A stretch of 64,000 nt of DNA from Aeromicrobium fastidiosum. GTDB lineage: Bacteria > Actinomycetota > Actinomycetes > Propionibacteriales > Nocardioidaceae. Every line of letters begins with the position of its first letter. Positions within the stretch are counted from its first letter, which is position 1. The stretch lies in assembly GCF_017876595.1 (NCBI RefSeq), contig NZ_JAGIOG010000001.1, positions 2,170,001-2,234,000 on the forward strand, written 5' to 3'. The notes under the pieces were generated by a model, which worked only from the letters and a program-made list of their open reading frames with translations, searched no databases and was not told where the DNA came from. The translations under genes were made by a program, and so were the position numbers. Below, piece after piece: positions 16,044-24,529 of this stretch.

Positions 16044-17561
16044 ATGTCGCCGGCTGAGGGGTCTCTCGCAGTGCGTCGGCGCTGGTTGGCCTTGGTCGTC
16101 CTGATGCTTGCCACCCTCTTGCTGGCCATCGACGCCACGGTGCTGGCTCTCGCGGTGCCGTCGCTGACGGCGAGCCTGGCGCCGACCGCCGAGCAGGTGC
16201 TCTGGATCGGGGACATCTACTCCGTGGCGCTGGTCGGCCTGCTCGTGCTGATGGGCAACTTGTCCGACCGGTTCGGACGCAAGAGGGTGCTGCTGCTGGG
16301 AAGTGCCGCATTCGGCGCGGCCTCGGTGCTTGCGGCGTTGTCGACCTCCGCGGAGATGCTGATCGTCGCTCGACTGCTGCTCGGGGTCGCTGGCGCCACG
16401 CTCATGCCGTCGACGTTGTCGTTGATCCGCAACATCTTCGACGATGACGCCGAGCGAACCCGCGCGATCGCCCTGTGGTCCGTCGCGATCGGCGCCGGCT
16501 CTGCTGTCGGTCCGCTGGTCGGCGGCGTCCTGCTCGAGCACTTCTGGTGGGGATCAGTCTTCCTGATCAACGTCCCGATCATGGTCGTGGTCATCGTGAG
16601 CGGCGTGCTGCTGCTGCCGGAGTCGAAGAACCCCGATCCCGGACGCTTCGACGCGTCCTCGGCCGTGCTGTCCGTCGTCACCATCGTCTGCGGGGTCTAT
16701 GCCGTCAAGCATGTGGTCGATCACGGTGTCGACGCCCGGCTGCTGGTGACTGTCGTCCTGGCGGTCCTGGCCGGTGTCGTCTTCATCCGCCGGCAACGAC
16801 GGCTGGCCCATCCGCTGGTCGATCTCGACCTGTTCGGCTACCGGCCCTTCGCGGGCGCGGTCTTCGCCAATCTCATCGCCATCTTCGCGCTGGTCGGGCT
16901 GTTGTTCTTCTTCTCGCAGTACCTGCAGCTCGCCCGTGGCATGAGCCCCCTCGAGGCCGGGCTCGCGGAGCTGCCGGTGACGCTCGCATCCATCGTCGTG
17001 GTGCTGATCATCGCGGCGATGGTCAGGCGCATCGGGCGTGGACGGTCGATCGCGACAGGGTTGGGCTGTGCGTCACTGGGACTGACCGCGACAGCGTTCA
17101 CGGTCGGCAACGCGCACTTCGTGTGGCTGGCGCTGGCGCTCGTGCCGATCGGGCTCGGGATCGGGGTCGCGATGACGCTGGCCGCCGACGTCATGCTGTC
17201 CGCTGTGCCTCCCGCCAAAGCCGGCGCCGCGTCGGCCATCACCGAGATGGCCAACGAGCTCGGTGTGGTGCTGGGCATCGCGGTGCTCGGGTCGTTCCTC
17301 TCGCTGATGTACCGCAGCGGTCTCTCGGTGAGTGATGCGACGGACGCCGGGACCCGCGCCCGAGTCGAGGACTCCTTCGCCTCGGCCACGGCGGTGCTCG
17401 ATCCGGGCTCGCCTGCCTATGCCGCGGCCCGTACGGCCTTCGTCGACGCGGTGCAGACGACGTCCCTCGTCGCCGCCGTGATGACGCTGGCGGCGGCAGC
17501 GGTGGCGTGGCGACTCATCCCGGTCGGACGGGACGCCGCCGTCCCGGTCGCGGACGCGTAG
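16044..17561 (+). CDS. MFS drug exporter, DHA2 (14-helix) family
   Basis: A 505-residue major facilitator of the DHA2 (EmrB/QacA/SmvA-like) family. Proton-coupled export of cationic drugs or biocides is the usual role. The first helix carries the family signature around LAIDATVLALAVPSL, the loop between helices 2 and 3 has GNLSDRFGRKRVLLLG (motif A), and helix 5 has the antiporter motif C stretch GAGSAVGPLVGG. Hydrophobic segments are consistent with 14 helices. The TetR gene follows after 10 bases, so exporter and regulator are likely one autoregulated operon. Confidence 0.88.
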   Translation: MSPAEGSLAVRRRWLALVVLMLATLLLAIDATVLALAVPSLTASLAPTAEQVLWIGDIYSVALVGLLVLMGNLSDRFGRKRVLLLGSAAFGAASVLAALSTSAEMLIVARLLLGVAGATLMPSTLSLIRNIFDDDAERTRAIALWSVAIGAGSAVGPLVGGVLLEHFWWGSVFLINVPIMVVVIVSGVLLLPESKNPDPGRFDASSAVLSVVTIVCGVYAVKHVVDHGVDARLLVTVVLAVLAGVVFIRRQRRLAHPLVDLDLFGYRPFAGAVFANLIAIFALVGLLFFFSQYLQLARGMSPLEAGLAELPVTLASIVVVLIIAAMVRRIGRGRSIATGLGCASLGLTATAFTVGNAHFVWLALALVPIGLGIGVAMTLAADVMLSAVPPAKAGAASAITEMANELGVVLGIAVLGSFLSLMYRSGLSVSDATDAGTRARVEDSFASATAVLDPGSPAYAAARTAFVDAVQTTSLVAAVMTLAAAAVAWRLIPVGRDAAVPVADA

Positions 17562-17571
17562 GGTCGGCCGC

Positions 17572-18129
17572 ATGGGTCGCACGACGGGTCGTTCGCCGGC
17601 CGACACACGCCGCGACATCCTGGCCGCTGCGGCCGCAGCGTTGGTGCAGAAGGGGCGCTCGGCGAGCCTGAGCGACATCGCCAACGGGGCAGGAGTCACC
17701 AAGGGCGGCCTGTTGTATCACTTCGGCTCCAAGGACGAGCTTCTCGCTGCGCTGGCTCGCGACCTGTTCGCGTCCTACGACCGCCTGCTGCAGTCGATGC
17801 TCGATCCGGACGACGACGAGCCCGGACGGCTCTGCAGGGCCTACATCCGGTCGAGCTTCGTCCCGTGGTCGCCCAGCGAACCAGGTTTCATGGACCACAT
17901 CGTGCTCTCGGCCCTGATGATCGAGCCGCACGTCGCCGAGATCACGAACGAGTTCACCGTCCGGCTGGACGAACAGCTGCTCGACGACGGACTTCCGGCG
18001 GACGTCGTCGACCTGATCGTCGCCGCTGCTGACGGTGCCTCGATGCAGCCCCTGTGGTGGACGGAGGCGCCGGTCGAACGCCGTGCCGAGCTCGAGCAGA
18101 GGCTTCTGGCCATGACCGTCGTCCACTGA
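17572..18129 (+). CDS. TetR family regulator, probably of the adjacent exporter
   Basis: A 185-residue TetR-type repressor. The HTH lies in the first 55 residues, with ADTRRDILAAAAAALVQKG leading into LSDIANGAGVTKGGLLYHFGSKDEL, a clear TetR recognition helix. The ligand domain is typical in length and lacks special motifs. It is the second gene after the MFS exporter, so control of that exporter is the natural guess. No operator palindrome could be made out in the short upstream gap. Its stop is six bases from the stop of the convergent Lrp gene. Confidence 0.88.
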   Translation: MGRTTGRSPADTRRDILAAAAAALVQKGRSASLSDIANGAGVTKGGLLYHFGSKDELLAALARDLFASYDRLLQSMLDPDDDEPGRLCRAYIRSSFVPWSPSEPGFMDHIVLSALMIEPHVAEITNEFTVRLDEQLLDDGLPADVVDLIVAAADGASMQPLWWTEAPVERRAELEQRLLAMTVVH

Positions 18130-18135
18130 CTCCGG

Positions 18136-18612
18136 TCAGGCGGACGATCCCGGCAGCTGCGCACCGTGGCGTGTCGGCGACGACTCCTCGAACAGCAGCA
18201 GCGTCCGTGTGCTGATGACGCCGTGGATGCCCTGGATCTGGTCGAGCACGAGTCGCCGCAGATCTGCGTTGTCCCGCGCCCGCACCAGAAGGACGACGTC
18301 GAACTCTCCTCCGACGAGGGCGATGTGCTCGACTCCCTCGAGCGTCCGCAGCTCGGCATGGATGTCGCGCCAGTCCGGTTGGTTGACGTGCATCGTCACG
18401 TAGGCGGACGTCTTGAGGCCGCGTGCGACGGGGTCGACGACCGCGGAGAAGCCCGTGATGACGCCCGACTCGGTGAGCCGTTCGACGCGTGCGTAGGCGT
18501 TGGCGCGGGAGATGTGCACCTGTTCGGCGAGCTGGCGCATGGACAGTCGGCCGTCACGTTCGAGAGCACCGAGGATCCGCTGGTCGATCGCATCGAGTGT
18601 GGTGTCGGCCAT
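18136..18612 (-). CDS. Lrp/AsnC family regulator of the adjacent 2-oxoacid dehydrogenase operon
   Basis: A 158-residue Lrp/AsnC protein. The N-terminal HTH (LDAIDQRILGALERDGRLS followed by QLAEQVHISRANAYARVERL) is joined to an RAM/AsnC ligand-binding domain containing VGGEFDVVLLVRARD. It is transcribed away from the E1-alpha gene across a 161-base gap. This is the BkdR-like arrangement in which an Lrp protein senses an amino acid and activates the dehydrogenase operon. The gap contains a direct repeat TCCTGGGGT (18624-18632 and 18639-18647) and an inverted pair CTTCTCG/CGAGAAG (18686-18692 and 18724-18730) that are possible binding sites. Confidence 0.87.
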   Translation of the reverse strand: MADTTLDAIDQRILGALERDGRLSMRQLAEQVHISRANAYARVERLTESGVITGFSAVVDPVARGLKTSAYVTMHVNQPDWRDIHAELRTLEGVEHIALVGGEFDVVLLVRARDNADLRRLVLDQIQGIHGVISTRTLLLFEESSPTRHGAQLPGSSA

Positions 18613-18773
18613 ACGTCTCGAACTCCTGGGGTCGGTCGTCCTGGGGTGGACGATTGGCGTGCGGACAGTCTATTCGACGAGACGACTTCTCGGCTTCGCG
18701 GCACTGCTGGCGTCCAGACGGTTCGAGAAGCCACGATGGAGCCATAAACCGACCGATCGTAAAGGAATGGCCG

Positions 18774-19856
18774 ATGTCGCACGCTGACCTGCTACCGGCG
18801 GACGTCCCCGTCCAGCTGATCGATCCCGACGGTCGAGTCACGGCCTCAGCCGACGCCCTGCCGTCCCCTGAAGCGCTGCTCCGCGCGCACGAAGCACTCG
18901 TCATCGGACGACGCATCAACGACCAGGCGTACGCGCTGGTCCGGCAGGGCCGCTTGGCCGTCTACCCGTCGTCCCACGGCCAGGAGGCCTGCGAGGTGGC
19001 GGCGACGCTGGTGCTCGAGCAGCAGGACTGGCTGTTCCCCACCTACCGCGACACCGTGTCGATCGTCTCGCGCGGCGTCGACCCGGTCGAGGTGCTCGTG
19101 CTGCTGAAGGGCGACTGGCACTCCGGCTACGACCCCGTCGCCACCAAGGTCGCCCCTCAGGCCACTCCGCTCGCGACCCAGCTCCTGCACGCCGTGGGCG
19201 TCGCCCACGCGGCGACACTGCGTGGGGAGGACACGGTGGTCATGGCCATGTGCGGCGACGGTGCCACGAGCGAGGGTGACTTCCACGAGGCGCTCAACTT
19301 CGCAGCCGTCTTCAAGGCACCCGTCGTCTTCTTCGTGCAGAACAACGAGTTCGCGATCTCAGTGCCGCTGGCGCGGCAGAGCGTCGCGCCGTCGCTGGCC
19401 CACAAGGGGGTGGGCTACGGCGTGCGCGGCCAGCGCGTCGACGGCAACGACGTCGCCGCGCTGCTCTCGGTGCTCGGTGCAGCAGTAGAGGCCGCCCGGT
19501 CGGGCGAGGGTCCGCAGCTGGTCGAGGCGCACACCTACCGCATGCAGGCGCACACCAACGCAGACGACGCGACCCGCTACCGCACCGACGACGACGTCGA
19601 GGCGTGGCGCTCCCGCGACCCGCTGCTGCGCAGCGCCGCCTACCTCACGGCGCAAGGACTGCTGACCGACGATCGCGTGGCCGAGATGGACGAGAAGGCC
19701 GAGCAGGTCGCGGCCGCCATGCGCGCGGGCCTCATGGCCGATGTCCAACCGGACCCGCAGGAGCTGTTCCAGCACGTGTACGCCGAGCCCACGCCGCAGC
19801 TGCGGGAGCAGGCGGCCTTCCTCGCCGAGGAACTGAGTCGAGAGGACGCTGTCTGA
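18774..19856 (+). CDS. 2-oxoacid dehydrogenase E1 alpha subunit (branched-chain or aromatic)
   Basis: A 360-residue thiamine-diphosphate subunit that, with E1-beta, decarboxylates a 2-oxoacid and passes the acyl group to lipoyl-E2. The cofactor motif begins at GDGATSEGDFHEALNFA (near 161) and ends with QNNEFAIS. GRRINDQAYALVRQGRLAVYPSSHGQEA near 42-70 is typical of the BCKDH/PDH E1-alpha family. The ATG is preceded by AAAGGA; the open frame extends further upstream without similarity. It heads a unit with E1-beta, E2, a PaaG-like protein and an aromatic aminotransferase. That company suggests phenylpyruvate or another aromatic 2-oxoacid as substrate, an inference. Confidence 0.9.
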   Translation: MSHADLLPADVPVQLIDPDGRVTASADALPSPEALLRAHEALVIGRRINDQAYALVRQGRLAVYPSSHGQEACEVAATLVLEQQDWLFPTYRDTVSIVSRGVDPVEVLVLLKGDWHSGYDPVATKVAPQATPLATQLLHAVGVAHAATLRGEDTVVMAMCGDGATSEGDFHEALNFAAVFKAPVVFFVQNNEFAISVPLARQSVAPSLAHKGVGYGVRGQRVDGNDVAALLSVLGAAVEAARSGEGPQLVEAHTYRMQAHTNADDATRYRTDDDVEAWRSRDPLLRSAAYLTAQGLLTDDRVAEMDEKAEQVAAAMRAGLMADVQPDPQELFQHVYAEPTPQLREQAAFLAEELSREDAV

Positions 19857-20860
19857 TGGCCGAGAACCCAGCAGGTCAGCACGAGAAGATCACGATGGCC
19901 CAGGCGCTCAACCGCGCGCTGCGCGACGCGATGACCGAGGACGACTCCGTCCTGATGTTCGGCGAGGACGTCGGACCACTCGGCGGCGTCTTCCGCATCA
20001 CCGACGGCCTCACCGCGGAGTTCGGCGAGAACCGTTGCTTCGACACCCCGTTGGCCGAGTCCGGCATCGTCGGCATGGCCGTCGGCCTCGCGATGAACGG
20101 CATGCGCCCGGTCGTGGAGATGCAGTTCGACGCCTTCGCCTACCCGGCGTTCGAGCAGGTCGTCAGCCATGTCGCCAAGCTGCGCAACCGCACCAAGGGC
20201 AAGCTGGCGATGCCCATCACGATCCGCATCCCCTACGCCGGAGGCATCGGCGGGGTCGAGCACCACTGCGACTCGTCCGAGGCCTACTACGTGCACACGC
20301 CCGGACTGACCGTCCTGGCACCTGCCACCGTGGCCGACGGGTACGCGATGCTGCGAGCCGCGATCGCCTCGCCCGATCCGGTGGTGGTGCTCGAGCCCAA
20401 GAAGCTCTACTTCAGCAAGGACGAGGTCGACCTCGAGGTGCCCCAGCCGGGCATCGGCCGAGCCGTGGTCCGCCGGGAGGGCACGGACGCGACGCTGATC
20501 GCCTACGGCACGTCGGTGCCGCTGGCCCTGGAAGCAGCCGACGTCGCGGCAGCCGAGGGCCGCAGCCTCCAGGTGGTCGACGTGCGATCCCTGGTGCCGT
20601 TCGACGACGAGACGGTCTGCGCGGCCGTGCGCTCGACCGGCCGCGCCGTCGTCGTCGCCGAGTCGGCGGGTTTCGCGAGCGTCGCATCGGAGATCACCGC
20701 CCGGGTGACGGAGCGGTGCTTCCACCACCTCGCGGCACCCGTGCGACGAGTCACCGGCTTCGACATCCCGTACCCGCCTCCGAAGCTCGAGAGGTACCAC
20801 CTGCCGAGCGTCGACCGGATCCTCGACGCCGTCGACTCCCTCCAGTGGGACGACGCATGA
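19856..20860 (+). CDS. 2-oxoacid dehydrogenase E1 beta subunit
   Basis: A 334-residue E1-beta partner of the preceding gene. Its start ATG shares a base with the E1-alpha stop (TGATG). Family landmarks are ITMAQALNRALRDAM, FGEDVGPLGGVFRITDGL and FDTPLAESGIVGMAVGLAMNG, which carries the Glu that activates thiamine diphosphate. VEMQFDAFAYPAFEQ and the potassium-loop region GGIGGVEHHCDSSEAYY follow. Compared with the second E1-beta at 60342 in this window it is clearly paralogous, not identical, so the two complexes probably have separate substrates. Confidence 0.92.
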   Translation: MAENPAGQHEKITMAQALNRALRDAMTEDDSVLMFGEDVGPLGGVFRITDGLTAEFGENRCFDTPLAESGIVGMAVGLAMNGMRPVVEMQFDAFAYPAFEQVVSHVAKLRNRTKGKLAMPITIRIPYAGGIGGVEHHCDSSEAYYVHTPGLTVLAPATVADGYAMLRAAIASPDPVVVLEPKKLYFSKDEVDLEVPQPGIGRAVVRREGTDATLIAYGTSVPLALEAADVAAAEGRSLQVVDVRSLVPFDDETVCAAVRSTGRAVVVAESAGFASVASEITARVTERCFHHLAAPVRRVTGFDIPYPPPKLERYHLPSVDRILDAVDSLQWDDA

Positions 20861-22188
20861 GCGCCCAGACCTTCACGTTGCCCGACCTCGGCGAGGGTCT
20901 CACCGAGGCCGAGATCGTCCGCTGGCTCGTCTCTGTGGGCGACGAGATCGTCGTGGACCAGGTGGTGGTCGAGGTCGAGACGGCCAAGTCGATCGTCGAG
21001 GTGCCCTCGCCGTACGCCGGTGCCGTGAGCATCCTGCACGCGGAGGAGGGCAAGACCCTCGACGTCGGCAGGCCGCTCATCTCGGTCGATGCCGGGGGCG
21101 CGCCGACCGCCGACGATGCCACTGCTGCTGAGGAGCAGTACCGCGAGGAGGAGCAGGCCGGCTCGGGCAACGTCCTGATCGGCTACGGGACGTCCGAGGC
21201 CCCGACGGGTCGGCGACGCCGTGCTCCGAGGTCGGCGGTCAGTCCCGTGTTCGAGCCCCAGGGGAGCCCGACCACGGGACCGCAGCGCGTGCCGCGGGTG
21301 ACGTCGCCGCTCGTGCGCCGCATGGCTCGGGAGGCGGGCCTGTCGGTGGCCACCATCGTCGGCACAGGGCCGGACGGCCTCATCACCCGGCGTGACGTGC
21401 AGGCCGCCATCGCGGGCTCGCAGCCCGTCGCCGTCGTCGCTCCTGACGCGGCGCCTGCCGCGCCCGCCGCGCAGCCGAGCGTGCGCACCGGGCTCGAGAT
21501 CGCCGAGCGGGTGCCGATGAGCGGCTTCCGCAAGGCTGTCTCGGCCGCACTGAGCCGTAGCCGCAGCGAGATCCCCGAGGCGACGGTGTGGGTCGACGTC
21601 GACTTCACCGAGCTCTTCGCCATGCGTGAGCTGTCGAAGGCCCGCGGTGCGGCGGTCCCGGGGCTGCTGGCCTACCTGGCGCGGTTCACCGTGGCGGCGC
21701 TGAAGACCTACCCCGAGCTCAACGGCGAGGTGGACGCCGAGCGCAACGAGCTGATCCGCTACGAGGGCATCAACCTCGGCATCGCGGTGCAGAGCGACCG
21801 GGGGCTCGTCGTGCCGGCCGTGCAGCGCGCAGACCGGCTCACGACCCTCGAGCTCGACGCCGCCCTGCGCGGCCTCACCGAGTCGGCACGGCAGGGCAAG
21901 TCGTCACAGACCGAGCTGACATCGGGGACCTTCACGCTCAACAACTACGGTGCCTTCAACGTCGACGGCAGTGCCGCGATCGTCAACCATCCGCAGGTCG
22001 CGATCCTCGGTTTCGGACGCATCATCGACCGTCCGTGGGTCGTGGACGGCCAGATCGTCGTCCGCAAGATCGGCCAGATGTCGTTCGTCTTCGACCACCG
22101 CGTGTGCGACGGAGGTGTCGCCTCCGGCTTCATGCGGCAGGTCGCGGACGCGATCGAGAGCCCCGCCCAGGCGATCAACCACCTCTGA
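20857..22188 (+). CDS. Dihydrolipoamide acyltransferase (E2) of the first complex
   Basis: A 443-residue E2. One lipoyl domain occupies residues 1-80, with the lipoylated Lys at 44 in VETAKSIVE. After a charged linker comes the peripheral-subunit-binding domain near 145-180 (SPLVRRMAREAGL and GLITRRDV). An Ala/Pro linker leads to the catalytic domain from about 215 to the end, closing with the active-site FDHRVCDGG. The ATG overlaps the E1-beta stop (ATGA). No E3 gene follows, so lipoamide dehydrogenase must be shared from elsewhere. Confidence 0.92.
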   Translation: MSAQTFTLPDLGEGLTEAEIVRWLVSVGDEIVVDQVVVEVETAKSIVEVPSPYAGAVSILHAEEGKTLDVGRPLISVDAGGAPTADDATAAEEQYREEEQAGSGNVLIGYGTSEAPTGRRRRAPRSAVSPVFEPQGSPTTGPQRVPRVTSPLVRRMAREAGLSVATIVGTGPDGLITRRDVQAAIAGSQPVAVVAPDAAPAAPAAQPSVRTGLEIAERVPMSGFRKAVSAALSRSRSEIPEATVWVDVDFTELFAMRELSKARGAAVPGLLAYLARFTVAALKTYPELNGEVDAERNELIRYEGINLGIAVQSDRGLVVPAVQRADRLTTLELDAALRGLTESARQGKSSQTELTSGTFTLNNYGAFNVDGSAAIVNHPQVAILGFGRIIDRPWVVDGQIVVRKIGQMSFVFDHRVCDGGVASGFMRQVADAIESPAQAINHL

Positions 22189-22203
22189 GTCAGGAGCGCC
22201 ACC

Positions 22204-22992
22204 ATGACCGAACCCGTCGTGATCGACCGTGATGCTGCGGTTGCGACCGTCACGATCGACCGTGCCGACCGCCGCAACGCGCTCGACCGCCCGACGAAGA
22301 TCGCGCTGCGCCGGGCCCTCGACGAGGTGGCGGCCGACCCGGCTGTGCGGGCGGTGGTGCTGACCGGGGCCGGGTCGGCGTTCTGCGTCGGTCAGGATCT
22401 CGGCGAGCACGCCGCGGCGCTCGAGGACGACGCAGGCACCGCCTTCGCGACGGTCGACGAGCACTACAACCCGATCGTCATGGCGCTGGCGACGATGCCG
22501 AAGCCCGTCATCGCGGCCGTCAACGGTATGTGTGTGGGGGCGGGCCTCGGCTTCGCGCTCGCGTGCGACCTGCGCGTGCTGGCTGCCGGTGCCAGCCTCG
22601 GCACGGCCTTCAGTGCGATCGGGCTGACGTGCGACTCGGGACTCTCGTCGACCTTGTCCCGGGCGGTGGGGGAGTCGCGGGCGAAGGAGTTGGTGCTGCT
22701 GGCCCGTCCGTTCTCGAGCGAGGACGCCGTCGCATGGGGCATCTCCGGTGAGGTGGTGCCCGGTGAGGACGTCCTGTCGTCCGCTCAGGCGCTGGCCACG
22801 CGGCTGGCAGCCGGCCCCACGGCTGCCTACGCCGCCTCGAAGAGGGCCATCGCCGACGCGTGGACGATGACCCTGCCCGAGGTGCTTCGCGCCGAACGTG
22901 CCGCCCAGCAGGCACTGGGCCTGACGGCCGACCACCAGGGTGCCGTCGCAGCGTTCCTGGCCAAGCAGAAGCCAGCGTTCACCGGACGGTGA
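22204..22992 (+). CDS. Enoyl-CoA hydratase/isomerase, PaaG-like
   Basis: A 262-residue crotonase-fold protein. FCVGQDLGEH near 60-70, YNPIVMALATMPKPVIAAVNG and a final FLAKQKPAFTGR closely follow PaaG, which isomerises ring-1,2-epoxyphenylacetyl-CoA to the oxepin. The second oxyanion-loop region (GLTCDSGLSS) keeps the Asp used by PaaG where hydratases use Glu. It lies 15 bases after E2 and just before the aromatic aminotransferase. The main paa operon downstream has no other obvious paaG, which supports this role. A general crotonase role remains possible. Confidence 0.78.
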   Translation: MTEPVVIDRDAAVATVTIDRADRRNALDRPTKIALRRALDEVAADPAVRAVVLTGAGSAFCVGQDLGEHAAALEDDAGTAFATVDEHYNPIVMALATMPKPVIAAVNGMCVGAGLGFALACDLRVLAAGASLGTAFSAIGLTCDSGLSSTLSRAVGESRAKELVLLARPFSSEDAVAWGISGEVVPGEDVLSSAQALATRLAAGPTAAYAASKRAIADAWTMTLPEVLRAERAAQQALGLTADHQGAVAAFLAKQKPAFTGR

Positions 22993-23026
22993 ACGCACAC
23001 CACTCACCTGCGATGGAGAAGACCAG

Positions 23027-24124
23027 ATGACCCACGCCCGTCCTCAGATCCGTGCCGAGGTGGCAGCGCTTCCGGCCTACAAGCCGGGCAAGAAGCCGGC
23101 CACATCGGGCCGGCCAGTCAAGCTGTCCAGCAACGAGAATCCGTTTCCGCCCCTCGACGGCGTCCTCGCCGAGGCGACCGCATGTCTGGAGGGCCTCAAC
23201 CGGTATCCGGACATCGCAGCCGTCGAGCTCAGGACGGCGCTGGCCGAGTCGGTCGGGCTCGGTGCCGGCAACGTCGCGCTCGGCGCGGGTTCGGTGGCCG
23301 TGCTGTATCACCTGCTGTCTGCGGTGTGCGAGCCCGGCTCTGAAGTCGTCTACGCGTGGCGATCCTTCGAGGCGTACCCCATCGCCGCGGGTATCGCGGG
23401 CGCGAGGAGCGTCCAGGTGCCTCTTCGTCCCGACGCAACGCACGACCTGGATGCCATGCTCGCCGCCGTCAACGAGAAGACGCGCGTCGTCATCGTGTGC
23501 TCGCCGAACAATCCCACCGGAACGGTCGCGGATCGCCGCGAGTTCGAGCTGTTCCTGGCTGCCCTGCCCCGCGACGTGGTGTGCGTGCTCGACGAGGCGT
23601 ACGTGGAGTTCGTGCGTGGCTCTGACATTCCCGAACCCGTGCACCTCCTGGCCCAGCACGAGAATCTCGTCGTCCTCAGGACGTTCTCCAAGGCCTACGG
23701 ACTGGCCGGTCTGCGGGTGGGCTATTCCCTCGCGAGCGAAGAGCTGACCGAGGCCATGGCGAAGACCGCGATTCCCTTCGGCGTGACGCAGCTGGCGCAG
23801 ACCGCGGCACTCGTCTCGCTGGGTCGGACGGACGACCTGCGCGACCGGGTCGACGCCATCGTCGAGGAGCGGGATCGGGTCGCCGCTGCGCTTCGCGGGC
23901 TCGGGTTGGCGGTGCCTGACGCCCAAGGCAACTTCGTCTGGCTCGCCCTGGGCGACGCCGCGTCCGACTTCGCCGGGACGTGCGAGCTCCAGGGGGTGGC
24001 TGTCCGGCCGTTCGACGGCGAAGGCGTGCGCGTCACGGTCGGCACCGTCGATGAAAACGACCGCCTGATCGCGCTGGCCGAGCAGTGGGCGGGGGCACCC
24101 GTCGGGGCGACGGCTCGCTCCTGA
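23027..24124 (+). CDS. Aromatic amino acid aminotransferase (HisC-like, Pat type)
   Basis: A 365-residue fold-type-I PLP aminotransferase of the HisC family, closest in feel to the mycobacterial phenylalanine aminotransferase Pat. It has LSSNENPFPP near the N terminus, GAGSVAVLYHL, WRSFEAYP, CSPNNPTGT, LDEAYVEF and the PLP-lysine motif FSKAYGLAGLRVGYS. HisC proper usually sits in a his operon; here the neighbours are a 2-oxoacid dehydrogenase and phenylacetate genes, pointing to phenylalanine/tyrosine transamination. The ATG follows GGAG by about eight bases. A 15-bp hairpin lies just after the stop. Confidence 0.85.
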   Translation: MTHARPQIRAEVAALPAYKPGKKPATSGRPVKLSSNENPFPPLDGVLAEATACLEGLNRYPDIAAVELRTALAESVGLGAGNVALGAGSVAVLYHLLSAVCEPGSEVVYAWRSFEAYPIAAGIAGARSVQVPLRPDATHDLDAMLAAVNEKTRVVIVCSPNNPTGTVADRREFELFLAALPRDVVCVLDEAYVEFVRGSDIPEPVHLLAQHENLVVLRTFSKAYGLAGLRVGYSLASEELTEAMAKTAIPFGVTQLAQTAALVSLGRTDDLRDRVDAIVEERDRVAAALRGLGLAVPDAQGNFVWLALGDAASDFAGTCELQGVAVRPFDGEGVRVTVGTVDENDRLIALAEQWAGAPVGATARS

Positions 24125-24133
24125 CCGGAGGCA

Positions 24134-24166
24134 GAAGGCCCGACACCCAGCGGGTGTCGGGCCTTC
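24134..24166. terminator. Bidirectional hairpin terminator, 15-bp stem
   Basis: Arms 24134-24148 and 24152-24166 pair perfectly around an AGC loop, starting GAAGG and ending CCTTC. The hairpin lies between the convergent aminotransferase and EthD genes and has no T-tract. Confidence 0.85.
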
Positions 24167-24178
24167 GTGCGCACTGGT

Positions 24179-24484
24179 TCAGAGCGAGGTCTCGACGACC
24201 TCGCCGCTGAACATGACGGTCGACGCGACGTCGAACGTCTGCGCGTCCGCGGCGGTGGTGGCCATCTCGGGCGACTTCAAGGCCGCCTTGAGCGCGTCGC
24301 CGTCGTCGAACCACAGCTCGGCCACGAAGTACGGGGCCTCGGTCCCGAGCCCGCGGGGGTGCGACGTCGTGAAGCGACGCAGTCCGGGGAGCGCGGACGC
24401 CAAGGGCACGTGGACGTCGGCGTAGTGCTTCTCGAACTGCTCGGCGTCGGCCGGTGTCCCGTACTCGATCGTGATGCGGTGCAT
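24179..24484 (-). CDS. EthD-domain protein
   Basis: A 101-residue EthD-family (dimeric alpha-beta barrel) protein. Family signs are FEKHYADVHVPLASALPGLRRFT near 18-39 and the strand-rich FVAELWFDDGDALKAAL. EthD-type barrels often accompany aromatic or ether degradation and may be small isomerases or accessory proteins; no activity is assigned here. It lies 45 bases downstream of paaZ on the same strand and ends at the hairpin, so it is probably the last gene of the paaZ transcript. EthD genes next to paaZ have no assigned step in the known phenylacetate route. Confidence 0.75.
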   Translation of the reverse strand: MHRITIEYGTPADAEQFEKHYADVHVPLASALPGLRRFTTSHPRGLGTEAPYFVAELWFDDGDALKAALKSPEMATTAADAQTFDVASTVMFSGEVVETSL

Positions 24485-24529
24485 GGGTGTCCTCTCGGTG
24501 GTCTCTGGGTGGTCTGTGGGTGGGGTCGT

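Noticed and set aside
23027-24124. Histidinol-phosphate aminotransferase of histidine synthesis
   Set aside because: No his gene is near; the sequence follows the Pat-type aromatic aminotransferase and the context is aromatic catabolism.
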